DNA of 64,000 nucleotides, from assembly GCF_022788655.1 (NCBI RefSeq), contig NZ_CP084951.1:1240001-1304000 (forward strand), in the 5' to 3' direction. The stretch comes from Sulfitobacter indolifex (GTDB taxonomy: Bacteria > Pseudomonadota > Alphaproteobacteria > Rhodobacterales > Rhodobacteraceae). The notes below the pieces were generated by a model. The model was given only the letters and a program-made list of their open reading frames with translations, was not told where the DNA came from and did not search any database. The position numbers and the translations under genes are program-made. Positions 1-8,418 of this stretch are shown piece after piece (the first letter of the stretch is position 1; every line of letters starts with the position of its first letter).

Positions 1-698
1 GCGTAATCTTCCTGTGAAAAACCATCATGGGGCATCTCGACGGAAGCGGATTTTAGCTCGGGGGTGAACTTGGCGCCCAAGGATTTGAACAGGTCGATGG
101 ATTCCGCATGGGTCATCAGATCGGCTTTGTCGCTGTAAAGCTGGGTGCGGAAGGTCGCCACACCGCCTTGATAGTCTTCGGCCGTCGTGGCGGTATTGTC
201 GGCGCTGTCCATCTTCGGGGTCAGGGTGCGGAACTCTTCCAAGGTGATGTCAGAGGTGCGGCATTCGGCGCTGGCGGGCGTGTCGCCCGCGGCAGCGGTA
301 AAGCCAGTCGTGCATTTTTCAGCCAGATCGGAGACGAGGATGTTGGTGGTGGTGTGCAGATCGTTCTGCGCGTGACGGCAGACCAGTTCATGATCGGCAG
401 TGAAGGTCACGTCGCATTCCAGAATGCCTGCGCCCATGCGGGCCGCAGCGACGTTGGATTGCACAGTATGTTCGGGAAACATCAGCGGCGCGCCACGGTG
501 ACCGATGGAGAAATCAGACTTGGAGGCATCTTGACCCATGCAGGACGCCAGCTTGTCCTTCAACGCGCCGTCGGGCAGCTTATCCACCAGATAGGCCGGA
601 CGGGGGCCGTATTCGACAGGCGTGGCGGCGGCATGGGCATCGGCCAGCGCCATACCGGGCGTGAGGGCCAGAGCGGCAAAAGAAATAAGTTTACGCAT
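1..698 (-). CDS. Periplasmic glycerophosphodiester phosphodiesterase (GDPD family), C-terminus outside window
   Basis: The reading frame runs leftward off the window edge, so only the first 232 or so codons are present. It opens with a Sec-type signal peptide (MRKLISFAALALTPGMALA), placing the protein in the periplasm. At about residues 66-75 it has the GDPD hallmark GHRGAPLMFPEHT, followed by ECDV and then a catalytic-type histidine in CRHAQNDLH. These are the usual metal-binding and general acid/base positions of GlpQ-like enzymes, which hydrolyse glycerophosphodiesters to glycerol-3-phosphate and an alcohol. The start ATG at 698 is chosen because the signal peptide begins there. Substrate range cannot be judged from the fragment. 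The next gene on the same strand is about 190 bp upstream, so it is probably transcribed alone. Confidence 0.85.
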   Translation of the reverse strand, partial: MRKLISFAALALTPGMALADAHAAATPVEYGPRPAYLVDKLPDGALKDKLASCMGQDASKSDFSIGHRGAPLMFPEHTVQSNVAAARMGAGILECDVTFTADHELVCRHAQNDLHTTTNILVSDLAEKCTTGFTAAAGDTPASAECRTSDITLEEFRTLTPKMDSADNTATTAEDYQGGVATFRTQLYSDKADLMTHAESIDLFKSLGAKFTPELKSASVEMPHDGFSQEDY

Positions 699-823
699 GA
701 TGTTATCCGTTCGTGAATGAAGTTCTGGGGCTTCTATGAGGTGCCTCTGTAACGGTTTCACGACAGCGTGATGTCAGTCAAATGAACAATGGACTGCGGG
801 TGTAATCGGCGGGATATGGCTAA

Positions 824-859
824 CAGAAAGCGCCGCCAATGTCGTGCATTGACGGCGCT
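824..859 (-). terminator. Rho-independent terminator after the SufT-like gene
   Basis: Inverted repeat with arms at 829-841 and 847-859 (13 bp with one G-T wobble, loop of 5). It starts 27 bp past the stop codon of the gene ending at 886. The 3' tail on the minus strand is short (TTTCTG), so efficiency may be moderate. Confidence 0.55.
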
Positions 860-885
860 ATTTCTTCGCATTGTGAAGCAGGCGC

Positions 886-1248
886 TTACATGAAGCCCAG
901 TTCAAGCCGCGCTTCGTCAGACATCATGTCCATGCCCCATGGCGGTTCCCAAACCAGCGCCACTTCGACTTGTTTGACGCCAGCAAGCGGTTCGACAGCA
1001 TCCGCTACCCAACCGGGCATCTCACCTGCGACGGGGCAGCCCGGCGCGGTCAGCGACATCTTGATGTCGACTTCGTTCTCAGCATTGATGTCGATGGTAT
1101 AGATCAACCCCAGTTCATAGATATTGACCGGGATTTCAGGATCATAGACCGTGCGACAAGCCTCGACGACCTGCTCATAAAGCGGGTGATCGGTGGAAGA
1201 GGGCGCAATCAGCGGCGTCCCTTCGAGCGGTTGGGTCTGTTCGGTCAT
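886..1248 (-). CDS. SUF-associated Fe-S assembly protein, MIP18/DUF59 family (SufT-like)
   Basis: The 120-residue protein is a single DUF59 domain. Visible family hallmarks are YDPEIPVNIYELGLIY at about 35-50, then LTAPGCPVAG at about 66-75 with the conserved cysteine, and a C-terminal WEPPWGMDMMS stretch. Proteins of this family (SufT, PaaD, MIP18) help mature Fe-S proteins, probably by carrying or transferring clusters. In Rhodobacteraceae such a gene often lies with the suf operon, but no other suf gene is within this window, so the link to SUF is by family only. Start ATG at 1248. It is followed by its own hairpin terminator. Confidence 0.85.
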   Translation of the reverse strand: MTEQTQPLEGTPLIAPSSTDHPLYEQVVEACRTVYDPEIPVNIYELGLIYTIDINAENEVDIKMSLTAPGCPVAGEMPGWVADAVEPLAGVKQVEVALVWEPPWGMDMMSDEARLELGFM

Positions 1249-1339
1249 CTCTAGCCTCGCATCATTCTCGACGTTTTATATAGGGATTGCGGGCGGGGGC
1301 GTAAAGTGGCCCAGAGCACGCGGGGCAGGCATTGCCCCG

Positions 1340-2722
1340 TCATACTCCCTTGCGACGCCGCGCAGGTTGCGGCTTCACACGGGCTTCGATCTCATCATAG
1401 ACCTTACCGACAATATCTTTGCTTGTCGCCTTCTCAATTCCCTCGAACCCGGGAGAGGAGTTGACCTCAAGCACCTTTGGCCCCGTCTCAGAGCGCAGCA
1501 GGTCCACCCCGGCGATACCAAGGCTAAAGGCCCGCGCCGCGCGCACGGCGGTGTCGCGCTCTTCTTTCGAGATGCGCACGACCTTGGCCGAGCCGCCCCG
1601 GTGCAGGTTCGAGCGGAAGTCCCCGTCCGCTCCGGTACGTTTCATTGAGGCCACGACCTTGCCTGCAACCACCAGACAGCGGATGTCTTCACCGGCGGCT
1701 TCCTTGACGAAATCCTGCACAAGGAAGTTGGCGCGCAGGCCCCGGAAGGCGTCGATAACGCTCTCGGCGGCCTTTTTGGTTTCGGCCAGCACAACGCCTT
1801 TACCTTGGGTCGATTCCAGCAGCTTTACGATCAGTGGCGCAGTGCCCACCAGCGCCATCAGGTTCGACGTATCTTTCGGCGAGGCGGCAAAGGCCGTGGT
1901 GGGCATGCCGATCTTTTTCGCGGCCAACACCTGATGCGCGTGCAACTTGTCGCGGCTGGCAGTGATCCCGGCAGAGCCGTTGACGCAATAGGTGCCGATC
2001 GTCTCAAACTGGCGGATCACGGCGGTGCCATAGGGGGTGATTGACGCGCCGATGCGCGGGATCACGGCGTCATAGCGGGGCAGGCGCTTGCCGTCGTAAT
2101 GCACCTCGGGGGCTAGCTGGTTGATCGCCATATAGCAGCGCGTGGTATCGATCACCTCAACCACATGGCCGCGCGCCTCTCCAACCTCAACTAGACGGCG
2201 GGTGGAGTAGTTGTCTTCCCGGCTGAGGACGGCGATGCGCAGCGCGCGCTGTGGCGCGGTGTGGCGCAGGCTCGCGGTATGGTAGACATCATAGTTCAGG
2301 TCAGGCTGCAAACGCCGCTCGGTTGCAGAGATGTTGATATGCTCAGTCAGCGCCTGACGGCCCAGCAACATGCGGCTGGTCATCCCGGCGCGGTTGGTCA
2401 GGGTCACGTCAATGGGCCAGTTTTGGCCGTTAACCTCAATGGTTGTGGCGATGACGAAGCGATGTTCAGATTCACCGTTGGAGGATGTCACTTCGCGCCG
2501 GTCAATAATTGGCGCGGAACAGGTGATTGAGATATCTTCGCGCCCCGAAATGGGATGCACGTTAAAACGCACTTTGGGTTTCGATGCGGGGCCAAAAACT
2601 TCGATATCATGGGCATGCAGCGCCGAGGTGCGCGCGCCGGTGTCTACTTTGGCTTTGATGGCGGGCAGGCCAAGATCGGGCAGGGCAACCCATTCTTCCC
2701 AGCCGAATGTTAGTTTTTCCAT
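1340..2722 (-). CDS. rimK: Fusion of RimB-like retropepsin domain with RimK-type ATP-grasp ligase
   Basis: 460 residues with two recognisable domains. Residues 1-145 form a DUF785/RimB-type aspartic-protease-like domain with the DTGA signature at 27-30 and LLGRQAL at about 118-124. Residues 165-450 form a RimK ATP-grasp ligase: the [11 protein letters not shown] block, a nucleotide-binding segment [24 protein letters not shown], and the metal-binding [12 protein letters not shown] near 425-436. E. coli RimK adds glutamates to the C-terminus of ribosomal protein S6. In Pseudomonas, RimB is a separate protease acting on the modified S6. Having both in one chain suggests add-and-trim activity on one target, which is inference. 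The S6 gene is not in the window. The C-terminus is very basic (ARRRKGV). Confidence 0.85.
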   Translation of the reverse strand: MEKLTFGWEEWVALPDLGLPAIKAKVDTGARTSALHAHDIEVFGPASKPKVRFNVHPISGREDISITCSAPIIDRREVTSSNGESEHRFVIATTIEVNGQNWPIDVTLTNRAGMTSRMLLGRQALTEHINISATERRLQPDLNYDVYHTASLRHTAPQRALRIAVLSREDNYSTRRLVEVGEARGHVVEVIDTTRCYMAINQLAPEVHYDGKRLPRYDAVIPRIGASITPYGTAVIRQFETIGTYCVNGSAGITASRDKLHAHQVLAAKKIGMPTTAFAASPKDTSNLMALVGTAPLIVKLLESTQGKGVVLAETKKAAESVIDAFRGLRANFLVQDFVKEAAGEDIRCLVVAGKVVASMKRTGADGDFRSNLHRGGSAKVVRISKEERDTAVRAARAFSLGIAGVDLLRSETGPKVLEVNSSPGFEGIEKATSKDIVGKVYDEIEARVKPQPARRRKGV

Positions 2723-2798
2723 TGCCTGCTCCTTGGATCATTGGTCTGCCTGCCTAACCTGCGGCAGAGTTTGCTTCAAGCGGTGCTGTGGTGCTGTT

Positions 2799-4490
2799 TT
2801 AGGGTTTGCCCATATCCGCAGGGGCCGGAGGCAACATGCGAATGTTGTCTTCTCGTTCCATCTTTGCTGCCGCGGCCAACAGTTCTTCGCGCACGCGGCA
2901 TTCGATGTCCCAAAAGGTCGCCGCGTTGTCGGTCGGCAGCTCAAACCGAACTTTGATGCCAAATGCGTCTTGTTCAAGCACATGGACCTTCGCCTTGTCC
3001 ATTGGCTTCACGTCGTCGGGGTTTTCCCGCGCGAGGAGGTCAAAAAAGACCCGGCGCAGGGCCGCGACGTCAGCATTCTGCGACAGGGTCAGGATGATGG
3101 GCCGGATCATGGCATGGTCTTCGATCGACCAATTCTCAAAGGCGTCAGAAACGAAATAGCTTACCGGAACGATCAGCCGCGTGCCGTTCCAGTTCAGAAG
3201 TTGCACATAGGTGAAGTGGATACGCTCCACGGTGCAAAAATGCCCCTCAAAAATCAGCTGATCCCCAATCCGAGCGGAGCGGTTTAGCGCGATCTGGATA
3301 GAGGCGAGGATATTGCCCAAAACCTCGCGCGCGGCAAAACCCAGCACGATGGTTACCGCACCCGCAGAGGCCAGCAACGATAGGCCAATCGTGTTATCGG
3401 CGTTGCTCGATACCAGGATCACACCAGAGGCCACCAGCACCGCGATCACGATCACCCCTTTGCGCGCCGCCGCGATTGTGGTGGCGATCGACCGCATGTG
3501 CGCGTTCATCGGATCGGCCAGCTCATAGGCGTTGTTGGGGCTGATCCGGTCGAAAATCTCATCAAAGGTAAAGACGATGGCGAGGGTGCCAGCCGTCACA
3601 TAGGCGATCAGCAAAATCGGGCTGAGCACCGCGTCAATAAAGCCTGACACGACCAAGACCCGGCTGGTCGCGGTGCCGATGATGGCAGCACAGAGTGCAA
3701 TAGCCGCAGGCCAACGGAAGGACCGCAGCACAAAACGCATCCAGCGGCGCTTGGCGACCTCACCCAGACGGCGCATGATGCCGAAGGCGAACCAACCTGC
3801 GGTTAATGCCCCCACCAGCAGAAGGGGCAGAAACAGCACCTCCCATAAATACATCCCCCAAAACGCCCTGATCCTAAGCCAATCGGGTAGCATCGTCTCA
3901 AGGTCGGTTGGGCCGTATTGGGCGTGAAGATGCGGGATGTTGTCCGTGCTTTGGCGTGAGAAAACCCAAACGGGTTCAGCATCTTTGCCCGGTTTGATCC
4001 GGTTCAGCCGCAATGGCACCTCATGGCCGCCAAGCTCCAGTCGGTCGATCAGCAAAGAGCGGCGCACGCGTCCAGTGTCATTGTTTTCAGCAGAGCCGGA
4101 GAGCCAACCGTCGGGGCGATCCGCCAGCTTCCCCCATGGCACGACGACCTTACGCTCCATCAGGACCGAAAGTTGAAAAGCACGCTCTGCGCCTATGGCC
4201 GCTTGGTCCCCTTGAGGCAGATCCGACAGATCGAGAATATGTGCAGCACTTGAATAGTGGCCATTGTCGGTCAGGTAGATGAAGCTCTCAAGTGCGGCCA
4301 TCGGTGTGCCGCGATCCAATGTCTCAGGCGGGGGCGGCAGACCGGGGTTTAGCTCAGTGGTTTCGAACCATCCTTCTTGCGCTTGCCCGACGGCCGCGCC
4401 CAGAAAAAGCGCCAGTCCCAGCACAAATGCTCCCACGAGACGAGGAAACACAGACGCGAAAGCGCGTGGGAGTAAGGCAATCCACTGCAT
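2799..4490 (-). CDS. MscS-family mechanosensitive channel protein
   Basis: With the start taken at 4490 the protein has 563 residues and opens with a signal peptide ending GAAVGQAQ, followed by a periplasmic region of about 180 residues. Several membrane segments follow (LWEVLFLPLLLVGAL, AIALCAAIIGTATSRVLVV, GVIVIAVLVASGVILV). The pore helix and beta domain of MscS are seen in AGAVTIVLGFAAREVLGN and GDQLIFEGHFCTVERI, then the VPVSYF strand. It would gate small solutes under membrane tension. An upstream in-frame ATG at 4577 overlaps the stop of the NfeD gene (TAATG), which would suit translational coupling, but the extra 29 residues would precede the signal peptide, so 4490 is preferred. Neither start has a clear ribosome binding site. 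Confidence 0.8.
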   Translation of the reverse strand: MQWIALLPRAFASVFPRLVGAFVLGLALFLGAAVGQAQEGWFETTELNPGLPPPPETLDRGTPMAALESFIYLTDNGHYSSAAHILDLSDLPQGDQAAIGAERAFQLSVLMERKVVVPWGKLADRPDGWLSGSAENNDTGRVRRSLLIDRLELGGHEVPLRLNRIKPGKDAEPVWVFSRQSTDNIPHLHAQYGPTDLETMLPDWLRIRAFWGMYLWEVLFLPLLLVGALTAGWFAFGIMRRLGEVAKRRWMRFVLRSFRWPAAIALCAAIIGTATSRVLVVSGFIDAVLSPILLIAYVTAGTLAIVFTFDEIFDRISPNNAYELADPMNAHMRSIATTIAAARKGVIVIAVLVASGVILVSSNADNTIGLSLLASAGAVTIVLGFAAREVLGNILASIQIALNRSARIGDQLIFEGHFCTVERIHFTYVQLLNWNGTRLIVPVSYFVSDAFENWSIEDHAMIRPIILTLSQNADVAALRRVFFDLLARENPDDVKPMDKAKVHVLEQDAFGIKVRFELPTDNAATFWDIECRVREELLAAAAKMEREDNIRMLPPAPADMGKP

Positions 4491-4576
4491 GGATAGCGCA
4501 ATGTAGCGGGGGTTTTCGCAATTCAAGGCCGCGAGGTGATGTAAGCCGCGAATGGACGCGATCAATCTGGGCGCCA

Positions 4577-4855
4577 TTAACCGTCGTTAATGTCGCGGGT
4601 GACGATCCGCGCCCCGCTGGACTGGCGTTTGAACAACACACGCAGCACCACCCAAGCGATCAGCGACAAGACCGCAAAGAGGGCCAGTAGCAGCGCAACA
4701 TTGACGGGCGCCCAAAATGCCACGATCAGCGCCATCGCGAGCGCGCCAAGGGCAAAGCCCAAAAAGATCGAGCCGGGCAACACAAGCTCAACCACGCCAA
4801 GTGCCAGTGCCGCGCAGAGCCAAACCCACCAAAGCGCCAACCAGCCCGCCATCAA
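4577..4855 (-). CDS. NfeD-like short membrane protein
   Basis: The 92-residue protein has three hydrophobic segments in the first 70 residues (LWWVWLCAALALGVVEL, IFLGFALGALAMALIVAF, ALLLALFAVLSLIAWVVL) and a short basic cytoplasmic tail, as in short NfeD proteins. These are known partners of SPFH/stomatin proteins in bacterial membrane microdomains. The start overlaps the stop of the upstream SPFH gene by 4 bp (ATGA), which supports coupled translation and a functional pair. The usual soluble OB-fold C-terminal domain of longer NfeD proteins is absent. Confidence 0.85.
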   Translation of the reverse strand: MMAGWLALWWVWLCAALALGVVELVLPGSIFLGFALGALAMALIVAFWAPVNVALLLALFAVLSLIAWVVLRVLFKRQSSGARIVTRDINDG

Positions 4856-5745
4856 CCTTTGCCTTTCAGAAGCTTAAAGGCATCGCCAAAGGCCTCTAAC
4901 GCCTGCGCGGGCACGACGATCGTCTGATTACCCGACCCCTTGCCCATGGCGTTCAACGCATCGACCTGTTTCAGCGCAATCTGATATTGTGCCGCCGCCA
5001 GCCCGTTTTCGTTGATCGCGGTGGCGACCACTTGCGTTGCATAGGCTTCGGCATCGGCCAGAATGCGCCGCGCCTTGGCGGTTTGCTCTGACGCGTAAAG
5101 CTCGGCCTCGGCGGCAAGTTCCACGGCACGTTTCTTGCCCTCGGCCTCGGTCACCTGTGCGCGACGGGCGCGTTCGGCGTTCAGCTGCTGCATCATCGCG
5201 GCGCGGGTGGCTGCATCAAGGTTCACGTCCAAAATCTCGGCGCGGGTGACTTCGATGCCCCAACTGTCCACCGCGTCTTCGACGCTGGCCTTGATTGTGG
5301 TGATCAATTGGCTGCGGTTGGCCTGCACTTCGTCGAGGTCCATTTTGCCGATCTCGGCGCGGACAATCCCGGCAACGGTGGTCGAGATCGCACTGTCCAC
5401 GTCGCGGATGCGGTAGACGGTCTTCTCCGGCTCGGTGATGCGGTAAAAGACCGAGGTGTCGACCTGCACCAGCACGTTGTCACGGGTGATCGCGTCTTGG
5501 CTGGCGGTAGGCAGTTGCCGCTCAAGGATCGAGATTTTATGCGCCACATTGTCGATAAAGGGCACGATCATGTTGATCCCCGGCCCCAAGACCGCGCGCA
5601 ACCGGCCAAAGCGTTCGATTACGTGCTGTTCAGACTGCGGGACAATTTTGACTGATTTCAGGATCAGGATGACGACCAGCAGAGCCAGCAAAAGCCAAGC
5701 AAGATTGTTCTCCAGCAGGCCGATGAGCATGTCTTCGAAGTCCAA
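4852..5745 (-). CDS. SPFH/Band 7 (stomatin/QmcA-like) membrane scaffold protein
   Basis: 297 residues. One N-terminal membrane anchor (about 12-30, LLENNLAWLLLALLVVILIL) is followed by the Band 7 domain (about 35-200) with VIERFGRLRAVLGPGINMIVPF and the conserved QDAITRDNV block. A long alanine/glutamate-rich helix follows (about 195-255), typical of the coiled-coil region that drives oligomerisation. It is the first gene of an SPFH-NfeD pair, a classic bacterial pairing for membrane microdomains, with the MscS-type channel gene downstream on the same strand. QmcA and stomatin-like proteins are often linked to FtsH or protease control; no such protease is adjacent here. Confidence 0.88.
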   Translation of the reverse strand: MDFEDMLIGLLENNLAWLLLALLVVILILKSVKIVPQSEQHVIERFGRLRAVLGPGINMIVPFIDNVAHKISILERQLPTASQDAITRDNVLVQVDTSVFYRITEPEKTVYRIRDVDSAISTTVAGIVRAEIGKMDLDEVQANRSQLITTIKASVEDAVDSWGIEVTRAEILDVNLDAATRAAMMQQLNAERARRAQVTEAEGKKRAVELAAEAELYASEQTAKARRILADAEAYATQVVATAINENGLAAAQYQIALKQVDALNAMGKGSGNQTIVVPAQALEAFGDAFKLLKGKG

Positions 5746-5856
5746 GGCGGTAATCCTTTAAAGGGATAATTTCGTGCAATTCCCTGTATTTTACCTTTAT
5801 TGCAAGTTTCACGCCACTGGTTTATCGCCCCAGTCGCAGCCAGAGAGGGCCAGAGT

Positions 5857-6984
5857 ATGACCAGCACCGGATTCACCAAACACGCGCAGGACGGCAAGGC
5901 ACGTAGCGGCGTGATCCAGACCACGCGTGGCGAGATCCGCACGCCAGCTTTCATGCCTGTGGGCACGGCGGCGACGGTCAAGGCGATGATGCCCGAGAGT
6001 GTGGCCTCGACAGGTGCCGATATCCTGCTGGGCAATACCTACCATCTGATGCTGCGCCCCACGGCGGAGCGTATCGCCAAGCTTGGTGGGCTGCATAAAT
6101 TTATGAACTGGGACAAGCCGATCCTGACCGACAGTGGCGGCTTTCAGGTGATGAGCCTTGCCGGGTTGCGCAAGCTGACCGAACGCGGTGTGACCTTCAA
6201 AAGCCACATCGACGGCTCGAAACATGAGATCACGCCCGAACGCTCAATGGAAATCCAAGAGCTGCTGGGCTCTGACATTGTCATGTGTTTCGACGAATGC
6301 CCCGCGCTGCCTGCCGACCGCGACCGTATTGCCAGCAGCATGCGCATGTCGATGCGGTGGGCCAAACGCAGCCGCGAGGCTTTCGGTGACCGTCCGGGGC
6401 ATATGCTCTTTGGCATTCAGCAGGGCGGGCTAGAGCAAGACTTCCGCCAAGAGAGCGCTGAGGCGCTGCGCGAAATCGGTTTTGATGGCTATGCCGTTGG
6501 CGGCTTGGCCGTGGGCGAGGGGCAGGAGGCGATGTTCTCGACCCTCGATTTCTCGACCGACATGCTGCCCGAGGATAAGCCGCGCTATCTGATGGGCGTG
6601 GGCAAGCCCGACGACATCGTCGGCGCCGTGGCGCGGGGCATTGATATGATGGACTGCGTGTTGCCCAGCCGTTCGGGGCGCACGGGGCAGGTTTTCACCC
6701 GGATGGGCGTGCTCAACATCAAAAACGCGCGTCACATGGATGACCCGCGCCCCTTGGACGAGAATTGCAGTTGCCCGGCCTGCCAGAACTATTCGCGGGC
6801 CTATCTGCACCATGTCTTCCGCAGCCAAGAGATCATCTCGTCGATGCTGCTGACATGGCACAACCTGCAATATTACCAAGACATCATGGCGGGCATGCGG
6901 GAGGCCATCGCAGCGGGGCGCTTTACCCAATGGCAGGCGGATTTCCACGCGGGGCGTGAACAGGGCGATATCGACCCGCTGTAA
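5857..6984 (+). CDS. tgt: tRNA-guanine transglycosylase (queuine/preQ1 insertion)
   Basis: 375 residues from the ATG at 5857. That start is preferred over the longer frame beginning at 5800 because a GAGAGGG ribosome binding site precedes it and homologues start here. Key motifs are [14 protein letters not shown] (catalytic aspartate region), [20 protein letters not shown], and [12 protein letters not shown] near residue 265. The C-terminal zinc site is visible as CSCPAC, with YLHH downstream. The enzyme replaces guanine-34 with the queuosine precursor preQ1 in tRNAs with GUN anticodons. The two tRNA-Asp(GTC) genes near 12.7-12.9 kb would be substrates. No other queuosine genes are nearby; the gene is divergent from the SPFH operon. 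Confidence 0.95.
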   Translation: MTSTGFTKHAQDGKARSGVIQTTRGEIRTPAFMPVGTAATVKAMMPESVASTGADILLGNTYHLMLRPTAERIAKLGGLHKFMNWDKPILTDSGGFQVMSLAGLRKLTERGVTFKSHIDGSKHEITPERSMEIQELLGSDIVMCFDECPALPADRDRIASSMRMSMRWAKRSREAFGDRPGHMLFGIQQGGLEQDFRQESAEALREIGFDGYAVGGLAVGEGQEAMFSTLDFSTDMLPEDKPRYLMGVGKPDDIVGAVARGIDMMDCVLPSRSGRTGQVFTRMGVLNIKNARHMDDPRPLDENCSCPACQNYSRAYLHHVFRSQEIISSMLLTWHNLQYYQDIMAGMREAIAAGRFTQWQADFHAGREQGDIDPL

Positions 6985-7090
6985 GGGCAGGGCGGCGTAT
7001 TCTCACGCGAAATTGTGCTAACGGTCCTTGCTGCATCGCGGCAGGGTCTTAGGTGCCCTTGCACAGTCTATCGCAAGGAAAGGCCCGAAT

Positions 7091-8185
7091 ATGACCGAGA
7101 AGCTATTTACCCCCTTCACCGCAGGCGAGATCGAAGCCGACAACCGTCTGGTTATGGCACCTCTAACCCGGAACCGGGCGGACAACGAGACTGGCGAAGT
7201 CTCGGACATGCATGTCGACTATTACCGCCAACGGGCAGGCGCAGGCATCATCATCACCGAGGCCACACAGATCAGCCCAGAGGGCAAAGGATACTTCCAG
7301 ACCCCCGGCATTCATACCGAAGGGCAGGTCGCCGCATGGCGCAAGGTGACCGACGCGGTGCATTCCGAAGGGGGGCGCATTGTGATCCAACTGTGGCACG
7401 TGGGCCGGATCAGCCATACTTCGCTACAGCCCGACGGTGGCAAACCTGTCGCGCCCTCTGCCATCGCTGCTGGGGTTAAAACATTCACCGCCAATGGATT
7501 TGAAGACACCTCCGAGCCGCGCGCGCTGGAGCTGGATGAGATGCCACGTCTGGTCGCCGACTATGCCCATGCCGCCGAGATGGCCAAGAAGGCCGGTTTC
7601 GACGGGATCGAGGTGCATGCCGCCAATGGCTACCTGCTGGATCAATTCCTCAAAACCGGCAGCAACAAACGTGACGACGCCTATGGTGGCAGCGTGGCAA
7701 ATCGCGCGCGGCTGCTGTTTGAAGTGCTGGATGCCGTGACAGCGGTCTGGGGTGGTGAACGTGTGGGGCTGCGGCTCTCGCCCTTCTCGCCCGCCAACGG
7801 GATCGAAGACGCCAATCCGCAAGAGACGTTCGAGTATGTCGTCAAAGGGCTGAACCGCTACAACCTGTCCTATCTGCACCTTGTCGAAGGCGCGACGGGC
7901 GGATCGCGAGAGTTGGACGAAGGTGAAAGCATTGCTGCCTTGCGCGCGCTGTTCAAAGGGCCCTACATGGCCAACAACGGCTATGACCGCGAAATGGCGA
8001 TTGACGCCTTGGCTAATGACAAAGCCGATCTGATCGCCGTGGGCCGGCCTTTCATTGCCAACCCCGATCTGCCGCGCCGCTGGCAGATGAACGGGCCGCT
8101 TAACAAGGGCGATACCGATACCTACTACGGGGGCGGGCGCGAAGGCTTTACCGATTACCCGGCGCTTGAGCAGGCCAAAGCCTGA
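7091..8185 (+). CDS. Old yellow enzyme family ene-reductase (NemA-like)
   Basis: 364 residues; the ATG at 7091 follows AAGGAAAGG. It is an FMN TIM-barrel of the OYE family. Visible are RLVMAPLTRNRA at the N-terminus, QLWHVGRISH near residue 100, VHAANGYLLDQFLK around 175 (histidine/asparagine substrate pair), NKRDDAYGGSVANRARLLFEV, and the C-terminal phosphate-binding IAVGRPFIANPDLP. Such enzymes use NAD(P)H to reduce activated alkenes, nitro groups or nitrate esters; the in vivo substrate is unknown. It is a single-gene unit: a hairpin follows the stop and lon starts 230 bp further on. Confidence 0.92.
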   Translation: MTEKLFTPFTAGEIEADNRLVMAPLTRNRADNETGEVSDMHVDYYRQRAGAGIIITEATQISPEGKGYFQTPGIHTEGQVAAWRKVTDAVHSEGGRIVIQLWHVGRISHTSLQPDGGKPVAPSAIAAGVKTFTANGFEDTSEPRALELDEMPRLVADYAHAAEMAKKAGFDGIEVHAANGYLLDQFLKTGSNKRDDAYGGSVANRARLLFEVLDAVTAVWGGERVGLRLSPFSPANGIEDANPQETFEYVVKGLNRYNLSYLHLVEGATGGSRELDEGESIAALRALFKGPYMANNGYDREMAIDALANDKADLIAVGRPFIANPDLPRRWQMNGPLNKGDTDTYYGGGREGFTDYPALEQAKA

Positions 8186-8192
8186 CCGATCC

Positions 8193-8216
8193 GGGGGTGC
8201 CTGCGCGGCGCCCCCG
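8193..8216 (+). terminator. Probable terminator hairpin after the ene-reductase
   Basis: GGGGGTGCC and GGCGCCCCC form a strong stem (one G-T pair) with a short loop, beginning 7 bp after the stop codon at 8185. There is no real T-run, so it is a candidate only. The rest of the gap to 8418 shows nothing recognisable apart from the lon ribosome binding site (AAGG at 8407). Confidence 0.35.
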
Positions 8217-8418
8217 TTAAAACAGCAAGGGGAATGGCTTAAAAACAGCCAATCCCGCGCTTGCCTCCACTTCGCCAAACCGCGATGATGGCGGCTTAAA
8301 AGCCCGCAAGGGATTGAAACAGGCGGATAGGATGCACACATATCCTGTCCAGAAAAGGGGATGTCAGAGGCCGCCTATAACAGGGGCCCGGATGTCTTGC
8401 TAAGATAAGGAATTGAGC

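Noticed and set aside
4491..4577. 29-residue N-terminal extension of the MscS-like protein
   Set aside because: Would precede a clear signal peptide; the overlap with the NfeD stop is suggestive but not enough.
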